35,539 bases of DNA from Desulfocapsa sp. (GTDB lineage: Bacteria > Desulfobacterota > Desulfobulbia > Desulfobulbales > Desulfocapsaceae). The stretch covers positions 1-35,539 of the forward strand of contig VMSP01000128.1 in the NCBI GenBank assembly GCA_013792135.1. The letters are read 5' to 3'. A program made the translations under genes and the position numbers. How positions within the stretch are numbered: position 1 is the first letter of the stretch; every line of letters starts with the position of its first letter. Under the pieces are notes generated by a model. The model saw only the letters and a list, made by a program, of their open reading frames with translations. It had not been told where the DNA came from and ran no database searches. Of the stretch, positions 17,963 to 26,840 are shown in pieces.

Positions 17963-19126
17963 ATGAAAAAGACTATCGCTTTACTTGCACTTCTTGCGGC
18001 ATTTCCACCGCTTTCGACAGATATGTACCTGGCGGCGATCCCGCTGCTGGGAGATAAATGGCACCAGCCCCTGGCTATTGTTAATCTGACTTTGGTCTTT
18101 TTCTTTATTACCTATTGTGGTTTCCTGCTCATTTACGGTCCCCTTTCAGACCGTTATGGCAGGCGCCCACCATTGTTGGCAGGACTGGCACTTTATATCG
18201 TTGCCAGTTTTCTCTGTGCCGTTGCTGACAATGTTGTGATGCTTATCCTGGCCAGAACCCTGCAGGGAGCAGGGGCCGCAGCTGCATCGGCAATTGTCTT
18301 TGCCATCTGCAAAGACCTTTTTGCCGGGAATATACGCCAACGGATCTTTATCCAACTCGGGATTATTGTTGCAGCAGCACCCATGATTGCCCCGATAATC
18401 GGCGGTTGGCTGATCGAGTCACTGTCATGGCGCTGGATATTTATCCTGCAGGCTCTTTTGGGTATGATATCGGCTCTTGGTGTCTGGTTGATGAATGAGT
18501 CGTTGACCGTGTTGAGTACGGAAAGTCTGAAGCTGGTTTTTCGAAGTTATCTGAGGCTGATGAGTAATATGCCTTTTTTCCTTCTAACCCTTGCCTTAGC
18601 CTGCCTGGGTATCCCCTTTTTTGCCTTTATTGCCGTATCATCCGAAATTTATATAACCGGTCTTGGGTATTCCGAAAAGGTGTATGGATATTTCTTTGCC
18701 TGTAATGCTTCAGCTTTTCTGGTTGCCCCGCTCGTCTTTTCCAGGATGGTGCATCATTTCCCCCTTGGTTGGTTGCTGCCGATCAGCTACCTGGGTGTGT
18801 TGCTCTCCTCCCTGCCGATGATGAGCTCTGCAGTCCCTTTGCCGTACCGGCTTACTGTGCCGATGTGGCTCCTCACTTTCTTTTTTTCTTTTGGTAGACC
18901 GCCTGGAAACAATCTGATCCTTGAGCAGGTTGACAGGGATGCAGGGGCTGCATCCTCGCTTATGGTGTTCTTCTTTTTTATAACCGGTGCCATCTCTATG
19001 TGGCTCATTTCCCTCGATTGGCAGGATAAGGTGGCCGTTCTGGGATGGCTCGGTATGGTTTCGGCAACCATCACACTTTTGGGTTGGTGGGGTATCAACA
19101 GGTTGTTCAAGCTGAAACTGTCATAA
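17963..19126 (+). CDS. MFS drug-resistance transporter, Bcr/CflA family
   Basis: 387 residues, about 12 predicted membrane helices. Family features: N-terminal PPLSTDMYLAAIP (STDMYLPA-like), MFS motif A in the first loop (GPLSDRYGRRPPLLAG), and RTLQGAGAAAASAI in helix 4. Bcr/CflA members are proton-driven exporters of drugs, sulfonamides or small peptides and amino acids such as cysteine; the substrate here cannot be read. The ribosome site is weak. It follows a terminator-like hairpin, so it may depend on read-through from msrAB or on its own promoter. Confidence 0.88.
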   Translation: MKKTIALLALLAAFPPLSTDMYLAAIPLLGDKWHQPLAIVNLTLVFFFITYCGFLLIYGPLSDRYGRRPPLLAGLALYIVASFLCAVADNVVMLILARTLQGAGAAAASAIVFAICKDLFAGNIRQRIFIQLGIIVAAAPMIAPIIGGWLIESLSWRWIFILQALLGMISALGVWLMNESLTVLSTESLKLVFRSYLRLMSNMPFFLLTLALACLGIPFFAFIAVSSEIYITGLGYSEKVYGYFFACNASAFLVAPLVFSRMVHHFPLGWLLPISYLGVLLSSLPMMSSAVPLPYRLTVPMWLLTFFFSFGRPPGNNLILEQVDRDAGAASSLMVFFFFITGAISMWLISLDWQDKVAVLGWLGMVSATITLLGWWGINRLFKLKLS

Positions 19127-19178
19127 TGGTATAAAAGGAAAGCATTCCTGTCTCAGCGCTATTGGTCGGCTGCGGGTT

Positions 19179-19305
19179 GAAAAGAGAACAAGTCGGCTTG
19201 TGGCTGTCATGGTTGTTGGATTAGAAGTCATTCCTGTCCAGACCGCCTATACAGAGAATTTTCCGGTGCCTGGTAACATGTCATGAACCGGGATGCAGGA
19301 GAGTG
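19179..19305 (+). repeat. Dispersed intergenic repeat, copy B
   Basis: Homologous to copies A and C: GAAAAG start, ACAAG...CTTGT mini-hairpin, GGTTGTTGG, TTCCTGTCCAGACCG, AGAATTTTCCGGTGCC, then the distal hairpin CCTGGTAACAT-GTC-ATGAACCGGG and GATGCAGGAGAG. The distal stem keeps pairing although the bases differ from copies A and C. It fills most of the 323-base gap between the Bcr/CflA gene and the cis/trans isomerase gene; the remaining 140 bases are AT-rich with no recognised site. Confidence 0.75.
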
Positions 19306-19449
19306 TAAAACTTTTTTTCTCAAATATTACCATGTTTTTATCAACGTTTCTCAAGATGATGCACTCTTTGAAGGGCAACCTGGAAATGTTGAACAAGCAG
19401 TAAATGATTAAGTATCCGATCAGAAATTTTCCCCAAAGATGAACTTTTC

Positions 19450-21804
19450 ATGAAAATTACCTTCCTGCCAGTCTTCGTGCTGGCCTTGTTCCTGGCCGGA
19501 TGTGCCGCGAAAGCTCTCCCGCCTGTGGCGGTCAAGATCCCGACCAGGACCATTGATTACCAGAAGGAGATTAAACCGCTGCTCGACAAGCGCTGTACGG
19601 TCTGCCATTCCTGCTACAACTCACCCTGTCAGCTCAAGATCGACTCCTTTGAGGGCATGGATCGCGGGGCCACGAAGAGGTCCATTTATAACTCCTCACG
19701 TCTCATCTCCATGGACCCGACCCGTCTCTTTACCGATGCGCAGACAACCGCGGAGTGGCGCAAGAAGGAATTCTTCAGCGTTACCGAGAGCAGCGTTGCC
19801 AATGGATTAAATGACTCGCTCATGATTCAGATACTGTCCCATAAGATGAAAAACCCGAAGAGCGTGGGGGAGTACCGCTCTGAATTAGAAAATCTGACCT
19901 GCTCGGAAAACGGCAAAGAGCTTGGCAGTTACCTGGAAAAGCATCCGAACAACGGCATGCCCTTTGGCTTTCCCCCGCTCAAACAGGATGAGTTCGACCT
20001 CATAGCCGGCTGGCTGGTCCAGGGTGCCAAGGGACCCGATCCCGCCCAGCAGTCGGAACTGACAACATCGAAGGTGAGCGACGCGCGGGCCGTAGTGCAG
20101 TGGGAGTCCTTTCTCAACAAGGACGATGCCAAGCATGGTATGACGGCACGCTACCTCTACGAGCATCTGTTCCTGGCCCACCTGAAGTTCGGTACCTCCA
20201 CCAATGAGTTTTATGAACTGGTGCGCTCAAGGACACCTCCCGGCCAGCCCCTGGATTTGATTGCCACCGTCCGTCCCTATGATGATCCCGGCGTCGAGCG
20301 GGTCTATTACCGCTTCCGCAAGATCTATTCCACCATCGTCTTCAAGACCCATATGGTCTTCAATCTTGACGACGCCCAACTGCAGCGTTTGGGCGAGCTG
20401 TTCATCCAGCAGAAGTGGCTGCAGCCGCCGCACCTGATGAGTTATGACCCGAAGCTGAGTGCCAACCCCTTTGTCACCTTCGAGCAGATCCCGCCGCGCT
20501 CGCGCTATCAATTTCTGCTGGACAATGTCCAATACGTTATCATGACCTTCATCCACGGGCCGGTCTGCAAGGGCCAGATCGCCCTCAATGTCATCGATGA
20601 CCATTTCTGGGTCATGTTCATGGACCCGGGCAATGATCTGAGCGTGGCTTACCCCGGTTTTCTGAAGCTATACAGCGACAAGCTACGGATGCCCATCGAG
20701 AAGGGGAGCGACCTGCGTATCTTCTCGGCGCTCACCGATGAGCACCGCCAGTTGGCTGCGGAGTTCTACAAGGCCAGGCAGGATCTTTACACATCACTCA
20801 ACTACACCGGCCTCGGCTATGAGTCCATCTGGAAGGGGAGCCGTGCTGTTGATGCCCCGCTGCTGACCATCTATCGCCATTTCGACAATGCCTCGGTGCA
20901 CAAGGGGGCTCTGGGCAATCTGCCGAAGTCCATGTGGGTCATTGATTATCCGCTGCTCGAACGGATCTATTATGGCCTCGTTGCCGGCTTTGACATCTAT
21001 GGCACGGTCGGTCACCAGTTGGCGATCCGGCTCTACATGGATGAGTTGCGTGTGGAAGGGGAGAGCAACTTCCTGGATTTTCTCCCCCCGGGAAACCGGC
21101 AGGAGACCATGCAATCGTGGTACAAGGGTGTCGCTCCCGAGGAGATCGGCTACTACCCTTCCTCCCTACCGGCGAAGATATCCTACACAACGGATGACCC
21201 GAAGCGCGAGTTCGTTGAGCTTGTCGTGGACAGCCACCTCCTGCCGGCGACAGGGATCGCCTTCGACAAGGTGAATTACCTGCGGGCAGGGGCCGATTAT
21301 CCGCAGCTGCCTGTCAAGTATGAAACAACTGACGACTATCTGCGGGCCTTTCGCGCTCTTTCCCGGCCTGGGACACCATTTTTCACCTTGATCAATAATA
21401 GCAACGCCAATATTGCCTTTGTGAGGATACGACGGGAGAAGGGGCGTGATGTCGCATTTTCCGTGGTGATCAATCGCTGGCATGACAATGTCGCCTTCCT
21501 GTTGAATGAGGATGGCCGCCTCGATCCAGCAAAAGACAGTGCCGATTTCATTAATGGTCTCATCGGATCCTATCCCAACTATTTCTTTGATGTGCAGGAG
21601 AAGGATCTGCCCGATTTTTTTGATTTCCTCGCCAAATTTGATAACAGTCCCCAAGACCTGGCGCGGTTGGCCAAGTATGGTGTGAACAGGGCGGACGAGC
21701 GATTGTGGGAGACCTATGACTGGTTTCAGAAGCGCTTTAATGAAGATGAGCCGGTGCTGGGCGGACTCTTTGATCTGAACCGTTACTACTTCCGCGCCCG
21801 TTAG
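19450..21804 (+). CDS. cti: Fatty acid cis/trans isomerase (periplasmic haem protein)
   Basis: 784 residues. Isomerises cis-unsaturated fatty acyl chains of membrane phospholipids to trans, a rapid rigidifying response to solvents, heat and other membrane stress. The N-terminus is a lipoprotein-type signal (LFLAGC, C18). A c-type haem motif RCTVCHSC (C49, C52, H53) sits just after it, as in Cti proteins, followed by the family-typical NSPCQLKIDSFEGMDRGATK. The long C-terminal part matches the length and composition of PF06934 members (for example YPGFLKLYSDK, PKSMWVIDYPLLERIYY, NFLDFLPP). No linked regulator is seen; Cti is usually thought to be constitutive. Repeat copy B lies 145 bases upstream. 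The ribosome site is poor. Confidence 0.93.
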   Translation: MKITFLPVFVLALFLAGCAAKALPPVAVKIPTRTIDYQKEIKPLLDKRCTVCHSCYNSPCQLKIDSFEGMDRGATKRSIYNSSRLISMDPTRLFTDAQTTAEWRKKEFFSVTESSVANGLNDSLMIQILSHKMKNPKSVGEYRSELENLTCSENGKELGSYLEKHPNNGMPFGFPPLKQDEFDLIAGWLVQGAKGPDPAQQSELTTSKVSDARAVVQWESFLNKDDAKHGMTARYLYEHLFLAHLKFGTSTNEFYELVRSRTPPGQPLDLIATVRPYDDPGVERVYYRFRKIYSTIVFKTHMVFNLDDAQLQRLGELFIQQKWLQPPHLMSYDPKLSANPFVTFEQIPPRSRYQFLLDNVQYVIMTFIHGPVCKGQIALNVIDDHFWVMFMDPGNDLSVAYPGFLKLYSDKLRMPIEKGSDLRIFSALTDEHRQLAAEFYKARQDLYTSLNYTGLGYESIWKGSRAVDAPLLTIYRHFDNASVHKGALGNLPKSMWVIDYPLLERIYYGLVAGFDIYGTVGHQLAIRLYMDELRVEGESNFLDFLPPGNRQETMQSWYKGVAPEEIGYYPSSLPAKISYTTDDPKREFVELVVDSHLLPATGIAFDKVNYLRAGADYPQLPVKYETTDDYLRAFRALSRPGTPFFTLINNSNANIAFVRIRREKGRDVAFSVVINRWHDNVAFLLNEDGRLDPAKDSADFINGLIGSYPNYFFDVQEKDLPDFFDFLAKFDNSPQDLARLAKYGVNRADERLWETYDWFQKRFNEDEPVLGGLFDLNRYYFRAR

Positions 21805-21835
21805 GGGGGCAGTAATCAAGATTTGACCACATTGA

Positions 21836-22063
21836 CTTCACTGCTCGGAAAGCAAGCTTGCTTACAAAGAAATTAATCCTTGCGGGCTTTTTTGTACAGA
21901 AAACCATCCCTTTGCCTTTGCTACGGTCGAACGCTTTGGGCACTGGTATTACAGTAGAGGTCAAGACAAGAAAGCAGGTATTCATTCATCAGAAATGAAG
22001 TGGAGGATGTATACAAAGGATAAAGATATTGCTCTTCAAACGGCTAGGGCACATATAGAATAA
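21836..22063 (+). pseudogene. Possible decayed coding remnant
   Basis: An open frame of 75 codons without a usable start contains HPFAFATVERFGHWYYSRG and IALQTARAHIE and ends at TAA 22061-22063. Composition looks protein-like, but the only ATG gives 22 residues. It begins 31 bases after the cti stop. I recognise no family; chance cannot be excluded. A perfect 14-base palindrome (AAGCAAGCTTGCTT, 21850-21863) lies in the same gap. Nothing else is visible between cti and the next gene. Confidence 0.25.
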
Positions 22064-22115
22064 AAAAATTGGATTTGATCCCGTATTCTAATCTAAGATT
22101 TATCTGGAGTTAGCT

Positions 22116-22874
22116 ATGAATCAACTTTCTTTGATTGTATGTTTGTTTTCAATCTTTGTGTCTCTGCCAGCTTATGGCAGTAGTAACTTTGTGATTGATT
22201 TTAGAGGTGGAGAATCTGTTTCAGGTGGTGAACATGTCCCTTTGATTGACCTTATTGAACGTAGGGCCCCTGATTATGCAGGACAAAGAATTATTAATGT
22301 AACGGTATATGCAGATTCCAGAAATCGCCGTCATGGCGGGTATGTTCAACTTCTGGATGATAACAGACGACTTATTTCTGAAGACACCTTGTCAGATGGG
22401 TATGCATCTTTGCCCATTTCTGAGAGGTATCAAAAACCAGCATTTCTCTATTTTGAAAATGATGTTTATCTGAACAGGATTGAATTTAGTACAGAGGGAC
22501 ACCCAAGAGGTCTTGAACAGAGAAGAGATAGAAGGGAGCTAAGACAGAAAGAAGTTTTTGTACCCAATAGAGTTCTTGAAATCGGTAATTTTGTTAAAAC
22601 AAACTATAAACCTGAAGTTAAAAAGTTCTCCTTACCCTCTGGAGGTTTTTCAAAAATCAATTTCAGAGTTCAGATCGGGGAAAAATATGCAGTAATTGTC
22701 AATTCGATCGTGGTCTTGTCAGACGGGAATAAGCGCGGCTGGAAAACTGTAGGGGCACGATTGTCCAATGGTGATAATGTGTTCGCGCTGGATGTTCCGC
22801 AAGATGCAACTGATATTCAGGTGTCATTTGCGCATGGTCAAGGCTCTTCTGTTCAAATTTTACTGCTTCCTTAA
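22116..22874 (+). CDS. Exported protein of unknown function
   Basis: 252 residues with a clear signal peptide (hydrophobic 4-19, cleavage near LPAYG). The mature part looks beta-rich, with two similar-sized halves separated by a highly charged linker (QRRDRRELRQKE, about residues 133-144). The first half has RIINVTVYADSRNRRHGGYV, the second KYAVIVNSIVVLSDGNKRGW. There are no Cys in the mature protein and no membrane segment. It is AT-rich compared with cti upstream and converges on the dlt-like operon. No family is recognised; an envelope or carbohydrate-binding beta-sandwich is possible but unproven. Confidence 0.7.
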   Translation: MNQLSLIVCLFSIFVSLPAYGSSNFVIDFRGGESVSGGEHVPLIDLIERRAPDYAGQRIINVTVYADSRNRRHGGYVQLLDDNRRLISEDTLSDGYASLPISERYQKPAFLYFENDVYLNRIEFSTEGHPRGLEQRRDRRELRQKEVFVPNRVLEIGNFVKTNYKPEVKKFSLPSGGFSKINFRVQIGEKYAVIVNSIVVLSDGNKRGWKTVGARLSNGDNVFALDVPQDATDIQVSFAHGQGSSVQILLLP

Positions 22875-23020
22875 ATTGTAAGCTGTCAGAGGGAATGTGG
22901 GATGACATATTGGAGAGAGTTTTTTTCGACAAGAAAATGGAGGGGGCAATTCAGCTCTCTTGTATCGACGTGCCGGAGCATGCCTTTCTTGATGCAATAC
23001 CGGGGTGCATGAACAGAATC

Positions 23021-24625
23021 TCAGTGACCGTCACACTCCAGGGTGCGGACCAGTGCGCCTCTGTCTACCTTGCCGTTATGGTTCAAGGGCATCTGCTCGA
23101 TATGGACAATTCTTGATGGTACAGAGTAGGCCGGCAACTGACGCTTCAGTCCGGTCAGGATCAGTGACGTCTCCATGGGCGAGCCGGCGATAAAGGCAAT
23201 CAACCCTCTGGCGCTGCCATCGATCAGCGGCCAGGCCACCGTCGCCACCAACTCCGTCTGGGACAGTTCGCGAAGGTGGGTGTCGATTTCCTCCAGCTCA
23301 ACACGATTGCCGAGGACCTTGACCTGATTGTCGATTCGCCCGAGGTGATGGAAGGCGCCGGATGTATCACAAAAGGCAAGGTCGCCGGTCAAGTACCATC
23401 GTTTACCACCAATGATGGGGAATCTGGCCTCCGTCAATTCCTTGGCGTTCAGGTAGCCCTCAGCGAGTTGGGCGCCGGAAAGCGCAAGCTCTCCCGGTTC
23501 ATCGGTCGGTGCAAATTGGTGATCAGCGGTCAAGATCGCAGCTTCGATGCCCGGAAACGGTGAGCCAATGGCAATAACGTTGCGCTTCGGCGTGACCAGG
23601 AGCGGGGTGGTGACTGGCTGACTCAAACAGGAGACGGTCACTTCGGTGGGACCGTAGAGGTTCTGGACGACACTGTTCGGCGCTGCCTGTTGCCATGCCT
23701 CCACGGTGTTGGCTGGCAACGGTTCACCGCCGAAGACTGTGAGACGCAGGTCGGGTAGCACCCCTGGCTTAAGCGCCTTGATCTGATTCAGCATGCCTAC
23801 CAGAGAGGGCACTGAATTCCAGACTGTGAGCCTGCATTCACGCGCGAACTTCACCGCGTTCATGACCCGGTTTGCCGGCAGCACATGCAAGGAGGCGCCA
23901 ACTTGCCAGGTCGCGAACATGTCGAGAACCGAAAAGTCGAAACTGAGCTCACAGACCTCAAGGGCTCGGTCGCTGGCATGAAGTCCGAGGATTTCGGTGA
24001 CGACTTCAATGTAATGGTGAACGGCGCCGGCAGAGATCATAACCCCCTTGGGTGTTCCGGTCGTTCCCGAGGTAAAGATGATATAGGCGAGATCCGTGGA
24101 TTTGATATGGGCCGGAGGGGTGGCGTCTGCCAAGGCAGGCAGGTCATGAAGATCCTGGATGTCGATTTCCGGGCTGGAGCCTGCAGGCAAGTGTCGCCTG
24201 GGCTCGGGCATCAGCACCAACGGGGGGCAGAGCGCCAGCACCCTCTCAGTCAGGAGCTTGGCGCCTTGGGCATCGCAGATCAACGCCGAAAGTTGGCACT
24301 GGTCCAGGATCGTGATCAGCCTATCCTCTGGAGACTTGAGCCCTATCGGTATATAGGTACCGCCCGCCCAACTTGTTCCCAGAAGCCCGGTACAGGCATC
24401 GATGCTGCGTGAAGCAAGGATTCCAACTCGAGGGAGAAAATCCTCGCCGGCTCCCCAGCCCGGACTCTGGACCAGTGTTGCAGCGATACGCCTGGCCCGG
24501 TCTGCCAGTTCACCGTAGGAGATTTCCAGACCCTCGAAGGCAATGGCCAGACGTGCGGGATCGCGCAGGCTTTGTCGATAGACCGCGTTTGCAATGTTAA
24601 ACCCCTGGGTATCTTCCTGTTTCAT
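23021..24625 (-). CDS. Amino acid/acyl adenylating enzyme, DltA-like
   Basis: 534 residues from the ATG at 24625 (GAAAGG just before it; a longer frame back to 24751 lacks a ribosome site and overlaps the carrier gene). AMP-binding superfamily: core YIIFTSGTTGTPKGVM, FGGEPLP, LYGPTEVTVS, YLTGDLAF, LGRIDNQVKVLGNRVELEEI and C-terminal catalytic Lys in NHNGKVDR. Length and single-module form resemble DltA, which activates D-alanine and loads it on a carrier protein; the substrate here is not predictable by eye. It lies 31 bases downstream of the carrier protein gene in one operon. It is clearly richer in GC than the MBOAT gene of the same operon. Confidence 0.88.
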   Translation of the reverse strand: MKQEDTQGFNIANAVYRQSLRDPARLAIAFEGLEISYGELADRARRIAATLVQSPGWGAGEDFLPRVGILASRSIDACTGLLGTSWAGGTYIPIGLKSPEDRLITILDQCQLSALICDAQGAKLLTERVLALCPPLVLMPEPRRHLPAGSSPEIDIQDLHDLPALADATPPAHIKSTDLAYIIFTSGTTGTPKGVMISAGAVHHYIEVVTEILGLHASDRALEVCELSFDFSVLDMFATWQVGASLHVLPANRVMNAVKFARECRLTVWNSVPSLVGMLNQIKALKPGVLPDLRLTVFGGEPLPANTVEAWQQAAPNSVVQNLYGPTEVTVSCLSQPVTTPLLVTPKRNVIAIGSPFPGIEAAILTADHQFAPTDEPGELALSGAQLAEGYLNAKELTEARFPIIGGKRWYLTGDLAFCDTSGAFHHLGRIDNQVKVLGNRVELEEIDTHLRELSQTELVATVAWPLIDGSARGLIAFIAGSPMETSLILTGLKRQLPAYSVPSRIVHIEQMPLNHNGKVDRGALVRTLECDGH

Positions 24626-24656
24626 ACCTTTCACAGTTACTTCCGATTGTTCAGGT

Positions 24657-24893
24657 TCAGGGGGTGACGAGGCGCATAATGTTGGAGAGCGAATCAAAAT
24701 CATTTTGATCAAACCCTCGTTCAGCCAGATCGAGCCCAAACTCCTCCTCAAGAAATACCACCATTCTTAATACCGCCAGGGAGTCAAGAAGGCCACTCGT
24801 CACCAGCAGGTCATCGTCACCAAAATCTGTTTCTTTGCCATAATCAGCCAAGAGTTCCTGAAGGAAGGTTTTCAACTTTTTTTTCTTGTCCAT
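24657..24893 (-). CDS. Acyl/aminoacyl carrier protein, DltC-like
   Basis: 78 residues, acidic helical small protein. The phosphopantetheine attachment site is the Ser in GLLDSLAV (S38). Family features: hydrophobic helix 1 (LKTFLQELLADYG), DDLLVTSGLLDSL, then helix 2 VVFLEEEFGLDL. The start is seven bases after the MBOAT stop, with AAGGA overlapping that stop, so translation is coupled. It would receive the residue activated by the adenylating enzyme and present it to the membrane acyltransferase. Needs a phosphopantetheinyl transferase from elsewhere. Confidence 0.9.
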   Translation of the reverse strand: MDKKKKLKTFLQELLADYGKETDFGDDDLLVTSGLLDSLAVLRMVVFLEEEFGLDLAERGFDQNDFDSLSNIMRLVTP

Positions 24894-24900
24894 ACTGTCC

Positions 24901-26361
24901 TTAAGATACGTGAATATTGAAAAGTTTCAGTAAAAAAATGAAATGATCGCCCAGAGTTAAGTTGCGGTCGGAGCTGTCAAATATTGACAGAATACAATAG
25001 AAGCCGACAACAAACACCGGTGTTACGAAGTTCTTTCTGAGCCAGGACATGTCCGTGGGCCTTTTTTTCTCATAGAGCTGGGATATGCTGATTGCCGTAC
25101 TCAAGACAATCCCATAGAACATGTATACACGAAAAGACCAAAGCGCTGGCCAGAATCCGTTGTCAGCGATGTTTCCTGTTTCGCGCAGAAAATGATACAG
25201 GACATTGCCGAATCCGGCTGCGGCAAAGGTTGCGAAAAATAAACGTATTCTTGGCCACTTCTTGAAATATCGTAAAAAAGCCGGATAAAAAAAGTTGTCT
25301 ACCAGCAACTCCTTGAAATAGTAATAAAATCTATTCCAGAAGTCAGCAATACTTACCGATTGCAACGGTTTGTAGGTGTTTCGCAGGGCGTTGTATCCGG
25401 CCATCCGGCAGCAAGCAATGATGACGTGCCCCCACACCGAAAACCACAGCAACCTGGTAAAAAAATTAGCAATGAGTGCCAACCAGTTTATGTACCACGG
25501 ATAGGAATGTCCAGCCCCGTCGTGCAAGACTGCATGAAAAGAAGGAATGTCCAGAGAAAATGCTATCCCTGAAAAAGCATGACTGGTATTTGCATTTCCA
25601 TAAAAAATCTGATTCAGCAGTTTTTCCAAGAGGGCCAGAAGGAGCGCCCAGTAGAGTAATTTGATACCTTTGAGTTGGCTTATGGCCAATTGTTCAGGGT
25701 TTTTCGCCTCAATTTTCCGTAAATAGGCAGCCCCCTTGGGGAAAGGGGTAGTGGAGCCTCCCCAAAAAGGGAAGTAATAGCCAGCCTGAAGAGCAAGCGG
25801 TGGTGTCTCCTTGTTATGGCGATCCAATAACGTATAATTGAAAAACCAGAGATATTTACCGAGCACAGCAAGAAATGCCCACAGATAGACATCCTGGGGG
25901 TTAGAAAAGGGAGTACTTGTTGCCGCAATAAGGAGGAGGATGTAAAAGACCAATAAATTTCTGATCGGACGTTTTGCGTACCATCTGTCCTTGTTCTGTC
26001 TTACCGCCGTATAATATGCGGCAAAAAAAACAAGTACCGCTACTACAATCATGGGTTTAAAGAAGAAGACCGTGGGATAATGCTGCTGGCGAATTGACCA
26101 GGGGATCTCTACATTGGGCCAGTTTGCCAGATAAAGAGAAACAAAGGTGGCAATGGTCAGTAACACCGGTCTGAATTGCGGCAGGAAGGTCATCGCCGTC
26201 ATGAATACGGAGAGATGCAGCCAGCTGTCTGTACGGAAAGAAAGCCCTGCTGAAAAAAGAGCAAGAATCAGGATTTTTCCAGGCAGCTTTTGGGAAAAAG
26301 CCACAACCTTCGGATAGGTGTCAAGCGCTGGAATGAGCCTGAAATCGGCCAGTCTAGCCAT
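24901..26361 (-). CDS. MBOAT-like integral membrane protein, probable DltB-like transferase
   Basis: 486 residues with about ten hydrophobic segments. The C-terminal part contains SIADFWNRFYYYFKELLVDN followed by FFYPAFLRYFKKWPR, and then AAGFGNVLYHFLRE. The first resembles the MBOAT DFWxRW region and the second holds a membrane-embedded His as in the catalytic position of MBOAT enzymes. Similarity to DltB is distant, so the assignment leans on operon context with a carrier protein and a DltA-like enzyme. It would pass the activated residue from carrier to an extracytoplasmic acceptor. No DltD-like gene accompanies it. Its start codon has no good ribosome site, so the exact N-terminus is uncertain. 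Confidence 0.7.
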   Translation of the reverse strand: MARLADFRLIPALDTYPKVVAFSQKLPGKILILALFSAGLSFRTDSWLHLSVFMTAMTFLPQFRPVLLTIATFVSLYLANWPNVEIPWSIRQQHYPTVFFFKPMIVVAVLVFFAAYYTAVRQNKDRWYAKRPIRNLLVFYILLLIAATSTPFSNPQDVYLWAFLAVLGKYLWFFNYTLLDRHNKETPPLALQAGYYFPFWGGSTTPFPKGAAYLRKIEAKNPEQLAISQLKGIKLLYWALLLALLEKLLNQIFYGNANTSHAFSGIAFSLDIPSFHAVLHDGAGHSYPWYINWLALIANFFTRLLWFSVWGHVIIACCRMAGYNALRNTYKPLQSVSIADFWNRFYYYFKELLVDNFFYPAFLRYFKKWPRIRLFFATFAAAGFGNVLYHFLRETGNIADNGFWPALWSFRVYMFYGIVLSTAISISQLYEKKRPTDMSWLRKNFVTPVFVVGFYCILSIFDSSDRNLTLGDHFIFLLKLFNIHVS

Positions 26362-26636
26362 GGTGGAAACTTTTTATCGCCAGCAGGAAAAGGCAAAAAG
26401 AAGGAGAACTTTCGGTCTTGAGTAATCTCATATTGTTTCTATAAAAAATGATAGTTGGTAAAACTTCTGCAGTCCCTTCCTCGATTGCAGTGGGCCATCG
26501 AAAGGTGAAGAGGGGCGTGATAAACAAAGATATCCGATTCCTTCCCTGCATCTCGTACTGCGATCCATGTGCACCCTTCACAATAATCAGACCATCTTCT
26601 TATAATTAAAAAAAAATGACAATAGATGATCTCCAT
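26362..26636. other. Intergenic stretch upstream of the dlt-like operon
   Basis: No gene is supported. It should contain the promoter for the minus-strand MBOAT-carrier-ligase operon, but I could not identify convincing -35/-10 boxes. A CTGCA...TGCAG arm pair around 26466-26490 could form a hairpin. A minus-strand open frame at 26439-26636 has no ribosome site and no recognised motif. Confidence 0.3.
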
Positions 26637-26812
26637 ATGGAAGACAATCTATTTATAGATGATTTTAGCAAGAAGATGAACCTCTTTGTCAATCAGTGCC
26701 TGAAGAGGATCAAGACAAGTTCGTGAAGATGGTACTGGAAGAGTTTGAAAACCTGTACGAAGGGAATGCAATACGCTTTGGCGTTCGCCCCCGGGAGCTT
26801 GTAGCGTGGTAA
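26637..26812 (+). pseudogene. Frameshifted remnant of a small gene
   Basis: Two overlapping frames combine into one protein-like sequence. The first starts at ATG 26637 (MEDNLFIDDFSKK); the second runs from after a TAG (26666-26668) to TAA 26810-26812 and reads DKFVKMVLEEFENL, then EGNAIRFGVRPRELVAW. A single frameshift near 26665-26680 would join them into roughly 58 residues. The tail looks like a real small protein, but I cannot name the family. It lies immediately before repeat copy C. Confidence 0.4.
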
Positions 26813-26840
26813 GTAGCAGGAAGTTAATTTCACATTATAA

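Noticed and set aside
21850-21863. AAGCAAGCTTGCTT palindrome as a terminator for cti
   Set aside because: Only 7-bp arms without a loop and with no T-tract following; probably chance or a protein site.
22895-23116. Plus-strand 73-residue open frame
   Set aside because: Mostly overlaps the 3' end of the adenylating enzyme on the other strand and has no motif.
26439-26636. Minus-strand 65-residue open frame upstream of the MBOAT gene
   Set aside because: No ribosome site, odd composition and no recognised family.
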